From: Bacteroidia bacterium
Lineage (GTDB): Bacteria > Bacteroidota > Bacteroidia > B-17B0 > Aurantibacillaceae
DNA length: 64,000 nt
Direction of reading: 5' to 3'
Assembly: GCA_016787445.1 (NCBI GenBank)
Contig: JAEUTQ010000012.1
Span: 1 to 64,000 of the forward strand
Shown here piece by piece: positions 61,817 to 64,000 of this stretch; position 1 is the stretch's first letter; every line of letters starts with the position of its first letter. The notes below the pieces were generated by a model that did no database searches, was not told the DNA's origin, and saw only the letters and a list, made by a program, of their open reading frames with translations. Position numbers and translations under genes: made by a program.

Positions 61817-62701
61817 TTATAATGTGATTAAGAAAATTGCAACAACGGCGAGCGCTAATCCGATTTTATTTTGAGTCGATAAATTTTCTTTGAAAATCAA
61901 AACACCTATAAGAGCTGAAAGAACCACATTGGAGATGTTAAGCACAGGAAACAATTGAGCGCTGTTTAATACATTCGACTCAAGGGCTTTAATAATAAAA
62001 AAAATACTAAAATAGTTCGGTATCCCAAGAATAATACCTGCGAGAATACTTTTTGGTTCGAAGAAAGCTGTTTCTTTTTTTTGTGATGTGTGTTTATAGA
62101 ATGTATAGATTAAAACAAAAATTCCAATCACAAAGGCACAGAAAAAGGAAGTAATCGTAAACATCTCGCTGTCTTGTTCATTCTTGATGTAAAACGCATT
62201 CGTGGCATTAATGGCGGTGTCAATTAAACCGCTGCCCAGAAATACAAGCAAGGGCAACCAAATAAGTTTTTTATCGATATGTTTGTTTTCATCATTAGAA
62301 CGTGTGGCAAAATATAATGCAGCAAGTGCCAATACGATTCCTGCGACCTTGATCATGGTAAGCTCTACATTTAATACAAGCACTGAGAATAAGACAGGCA
62401 TTGCTACACTCATTTTATTTGCAACCGATGCTGTTGATATGCTGATTTTTTGAGTGGTAAGTGATATTAAGTTAAAAATAGAAATTAGTAAAAAGCCAAG
62501 AGGAATGCTTACAAATATCCACTTGGAATGATAGAGCGTTTCTAAATCAAAACTGTGTTTGGAGAATAAAAGTCCGGTTACGGAAGCAGTGATATAATTC
62601 ACAATAATGGCATGCAGCGAATTTACTTTGAACTTATCAAACAATTTAAAAATTACAAGTAGTACTACGCTGGCGAGAATATTTAGTAGAATGTAAATCA
62701 C
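61817..62701 (-). CDS. EamA/DMT-family transporter
   Basis: A 294-residue protein with about ten membrane helices, of the EamA family of drug/metabolite transporters. The two repeats of five helices can be seen. The C-terminal NVVLSALIGVLIFKENLSTQNKIGLALAVVAI is typical. Its substrate is unknown. It is directly downstream of ribD on the same strand (adjacent bases), so it could be a riboflavin-related transporter only by context; this is not supported by sequence. Confidence 0.85.
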   Translation of the reverse strand: MIYILLNILASVVLLVIFKLFDKFKVNSLHAIIVNYITASVTGLLFSKHSFDLETLYHSKWIFVSIPLGFLLISIFNLISLTTQKISISTASVANKMSVAMPVLFSVLVLNVELTMIKVAGIVLALAALYFATRSNDENKHIDKKLIWLPLLVFLGSGLIDTAINATNAFYIKNEQDSEMFTITSFFCAFVIGIFVLIYTFYKHTSQKKETAFFEPKSILAGIILGIPNYFSIFFIIKALESNVLNSAQLFPVLNISNVVLSALIGVLIFKENLSTQNKIGLALAVVAIFLITL

Positions 62702-63748
62702 TTATGAATTATTGGTGAAAGAGAATAATAAGTCTGTTCCTGAATTACTTTGTACACCTTTACTTAAATCAAATTCAGGAGCAGCAATTCCGTTTTTAAA
62801 TTCCAAATCCGGATTTACAAAAACACGTGCTTCATCCCATAATCCGGACTTAATAATTGAATCCAATAACAATGCGCCACCTTCAACAAACACACTGGAT
62901 ATGTTTTGTTTTGCTAAGGATTCAAAAATATTTTTAACGGTAAAATGAGCCTTATCTAAAGTTAAATAACTAATGTTGTTATTATTTTCTTTTTCTTTTT
63001 CACTAACCACAATCGTTTTTGCATCGCTATTAAATACATTTAATCCGTTGTCCAATTTTAATTGTCGGTCAATAACAATACGTATTGGGTTATTGCCTTT
63101 TACATGCCTCACTGTTAGTTCGGGATTATCGTTAATGGCCGTGTTAGTTCCAATCATAATCGCTTGTTCATGTGATCTCCATTCGTGAACCAGTAATTTT
63201 GATTGGTGGCACGTTATCCAGTTATCTTCTTTAATATCCGAAAGCGGCCATCGGCTGATAAATCCATTCGCTGTTTGTGCCCATTTTAAAATAATGTAAG
63301 GCCTTTTTTTCTCATGAAAAGTAAAAAACCGCTTATTTAAATCACGCCCTTCTTTTTCTAAAACTCCTGCAACAACTTCTATACCGGCTTTCTTTAATTT
63401 TTCAATTCCTTTTCCGGCCACCAAAGGATTCGTATCTAAGTTTCCAATAATTACTTTCTTGATTTTTTTATCAATTATTAAATCGGAGCAAGGGGGTGTT
63501 TTTCCATGATGTGAACAAGGTTCGAGATTCAAATACAATTCGCAATCGCTATAATCAAAATTATCTGGTAAATTCTTGATGGCGTTTACTTCGGCATGGG
63601 CTTCGCCATATTTTTTGTGCCAGCCTTCCGAAATTATTTCTCCTCCTTTTACAATTACACATCCCACCATTGGATTGGGAGCCACGAAGCCAAGACCGTT
63701 TATGGCCAACTCATGGCAGCGTTTTATGTATTTATCGTGATTTTGCAT
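62702..63748 (-). CDS. ribD: Bifunctional riboflavin deaminase/reductase RibD
   Basis: This enzyme performs the second and third steps of riboflavin synthesis: deamination of diaminohydroxyphosphoribosylaminopyrimidine, then reduction of the ribosyl group. The N-terminal deaminase has the zinc motifs HAEVNA (near residue 49) and PCSHHGKTPPCS (near 75). The C-terminal reductase (about 146-348) has ILKWAQTANGFIS and VFVEGGALL. At 348 residues the length is typical. It is upstream of the EamA gene. No other rib genes are in the window. Confidence 0.96.
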   Translation of the reverse strand: MQNHDKYIKRCHELAINGLGFVAPNPMVGCVIVKGGEIISEGWHKKYGEAHAEVNAIKNLPDNFDYSDCELYLNLEPCSHHGKTPPCSDLIIDKKIKKVIIGNLDTNPLVAGKGIEKLKKAGIEVVAGVLEKEGRDLNKRFFTFHEKKRPYIILKWAQTANGFISRWPLSDIKEDNWITCHQSKLLVHEWRSHEQAIMIGTNTAINDNPELTVRHVKGNNPIRIVIDRQLKLDNGLNVFNSDAKTIVVSEKEKENNNNISYLTLDKAHFTVKNIFESLAKQNISSVFVEGGALLLDSIIKSGLWDEARVFVNPDLEFKNGIAAPEFDLSKGVQSNSGTDLLFSFTNNS

Positions 63749-63803
63749 GTGTAAAGTCCTTCAATTTTACTGAATTATTTGAAATTTAACCAACAATAAA
63801 TCT

Positions 63804-63831
63804 TTTGATGGCTTTTTCACTCTTAATTTTG
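63804..63831 (+). promoter_or_regulatory. Promoter-like TTTG-N16-TAATTTTG upstream of ffh
   Basis: TAATTTTG (63824-63831) matches the -7 consensus fully. TTTG (63804-63807) is upstream but with 16-base spacing, a little short. The start codon follows 27 bases later. Confidence 0.5.
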
Positions 63832-63858
63832 TAAATTTACCTTCTATTTTTACCTATT

Positions 63859-64000
63859 ATGTTCGATAATTTAAGTGATAAGTTAGACAGGGCCTTTAAA
63901 GTTTTAAAAGGTCATGGAAAGATTACAGAAATAAACGTTGCTGAAACTTTAAAAGAGGTTCGTAAAGCTTTATTAGATGCTGACGTTAACTATAAAGTTG
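63859..64000 (+). CDS. ffh: Signal recognition particle protein Ffh, N-terminal part
   Basis: The first 47 codons of the SRP GTPase that targets membrane proteins, cut by the window edge. The start [18 protein letters not shown] and the conserved N-domain helix [16 protein letters not shown] are typical of Ffh. Ftsy homologues have a different N-terminus, so ffh is the better call. The G and M domains lie beyond the window. Confidence 0.93.
   Translation, partial: MFDNLSDKLDRAFKVLKGHGKITEINVAETLKEVRKALLDADVNYKV

Overview
The window is an AT-rich bacterial chromosome segment from a member of the Bacteroidota, most likely a flavobacteria-like lineage. The evidence is: two proteins with type A and one with type B (CHU_C, gliding-associated) C-terminal sorting domains of the type IX secretion system; lipoproteins and SGNH/MBOAT surface-glycan genes; a bacillithiol gene (bshC); zapA next to rny; promoters that fit the Bacteroidota consensus TTTG-N19-21-TAnnTTTG; and almost no Shine-Dalgarno sequences. 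The sequence begins downstream of an unseen gene and ends 47 codons into ffh.

Layout. 1-7300: a formate module (fhs, fdhD, a fused NuoE/NuoF-type flavoprotein and a Cys-type molybdopterin formate dehydrogenase), closed by a bidirectional terminator facing a tRNA-Arg(ACG). 7462-12230: a GDPD phosphodiesterase, dapD, a lipoprotein, a DUF3307 membrane protein, a family-9 glycosyltransferase and a small chagasin-like lipoprotein. 12229-16599 (minus): a cell-division/RNA-decay block of a giant coiled-coil protein, zapA and rny (RNase Y). 16832-31106: mixed housekeeping (nucleoside phosphorylase, dgkA, upp, bshC, a TPR/PD40 protein) and surface-glycan genes (DegT aminotransferase, sugar transferase, Wzx-like flippase, methyltransferase, GT4, polysaccharide deacetylase, GNAT), with one secreted T9SS protein. 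31108-41313: proC, alaS, an M23 peptidase, an APC permease, a class A beta-lactamase-like protein, two further exported proteins and a MerR regulator. 41333-41818: a gene-free, palindrome-packed element. 41940-46347: two SGNH hydrolases and an MBOAT acyltransferase, an O-acylation cassette. 46483-57456: a DUF349 protein, an ABC exporter, a SpoU methyltransferase, an MCE protein, an HdrC-like/HAD/HdrB-like Fe-S cluster, a TPR lipoprotein, an M42 peptidase and an IMPACT protein. 57718-61767: a very large repeat-built secreted protein. 61817-64000: an EamA transporter, ribD and the start of ffh.

How the parts fit. The formate genes would let the cell both oxidise formate to CO2 (NADH) and activate it onto tetrahydrofolate. 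The surface genes make, flip, deacetylate and O-acylate envelope glycans. The MlaD, HdrBC-like and TPR genes form one probable transcription unit around the inner membrane.

The two least explained things are: (1) the roughly 485-bp structured non-coding element at 41333-41818, with hairpins at both ends and at least seven further inverted repeats between them, which resembles a non-autonomous mobile element or a large structured RNA; and (2) the 779-residue protein upstream of zapA, which contains ten exact 22-residue (2 x 11) repeats and may be a division-site scaffold. All calls rest on reading the sequence alone. No database search was made.
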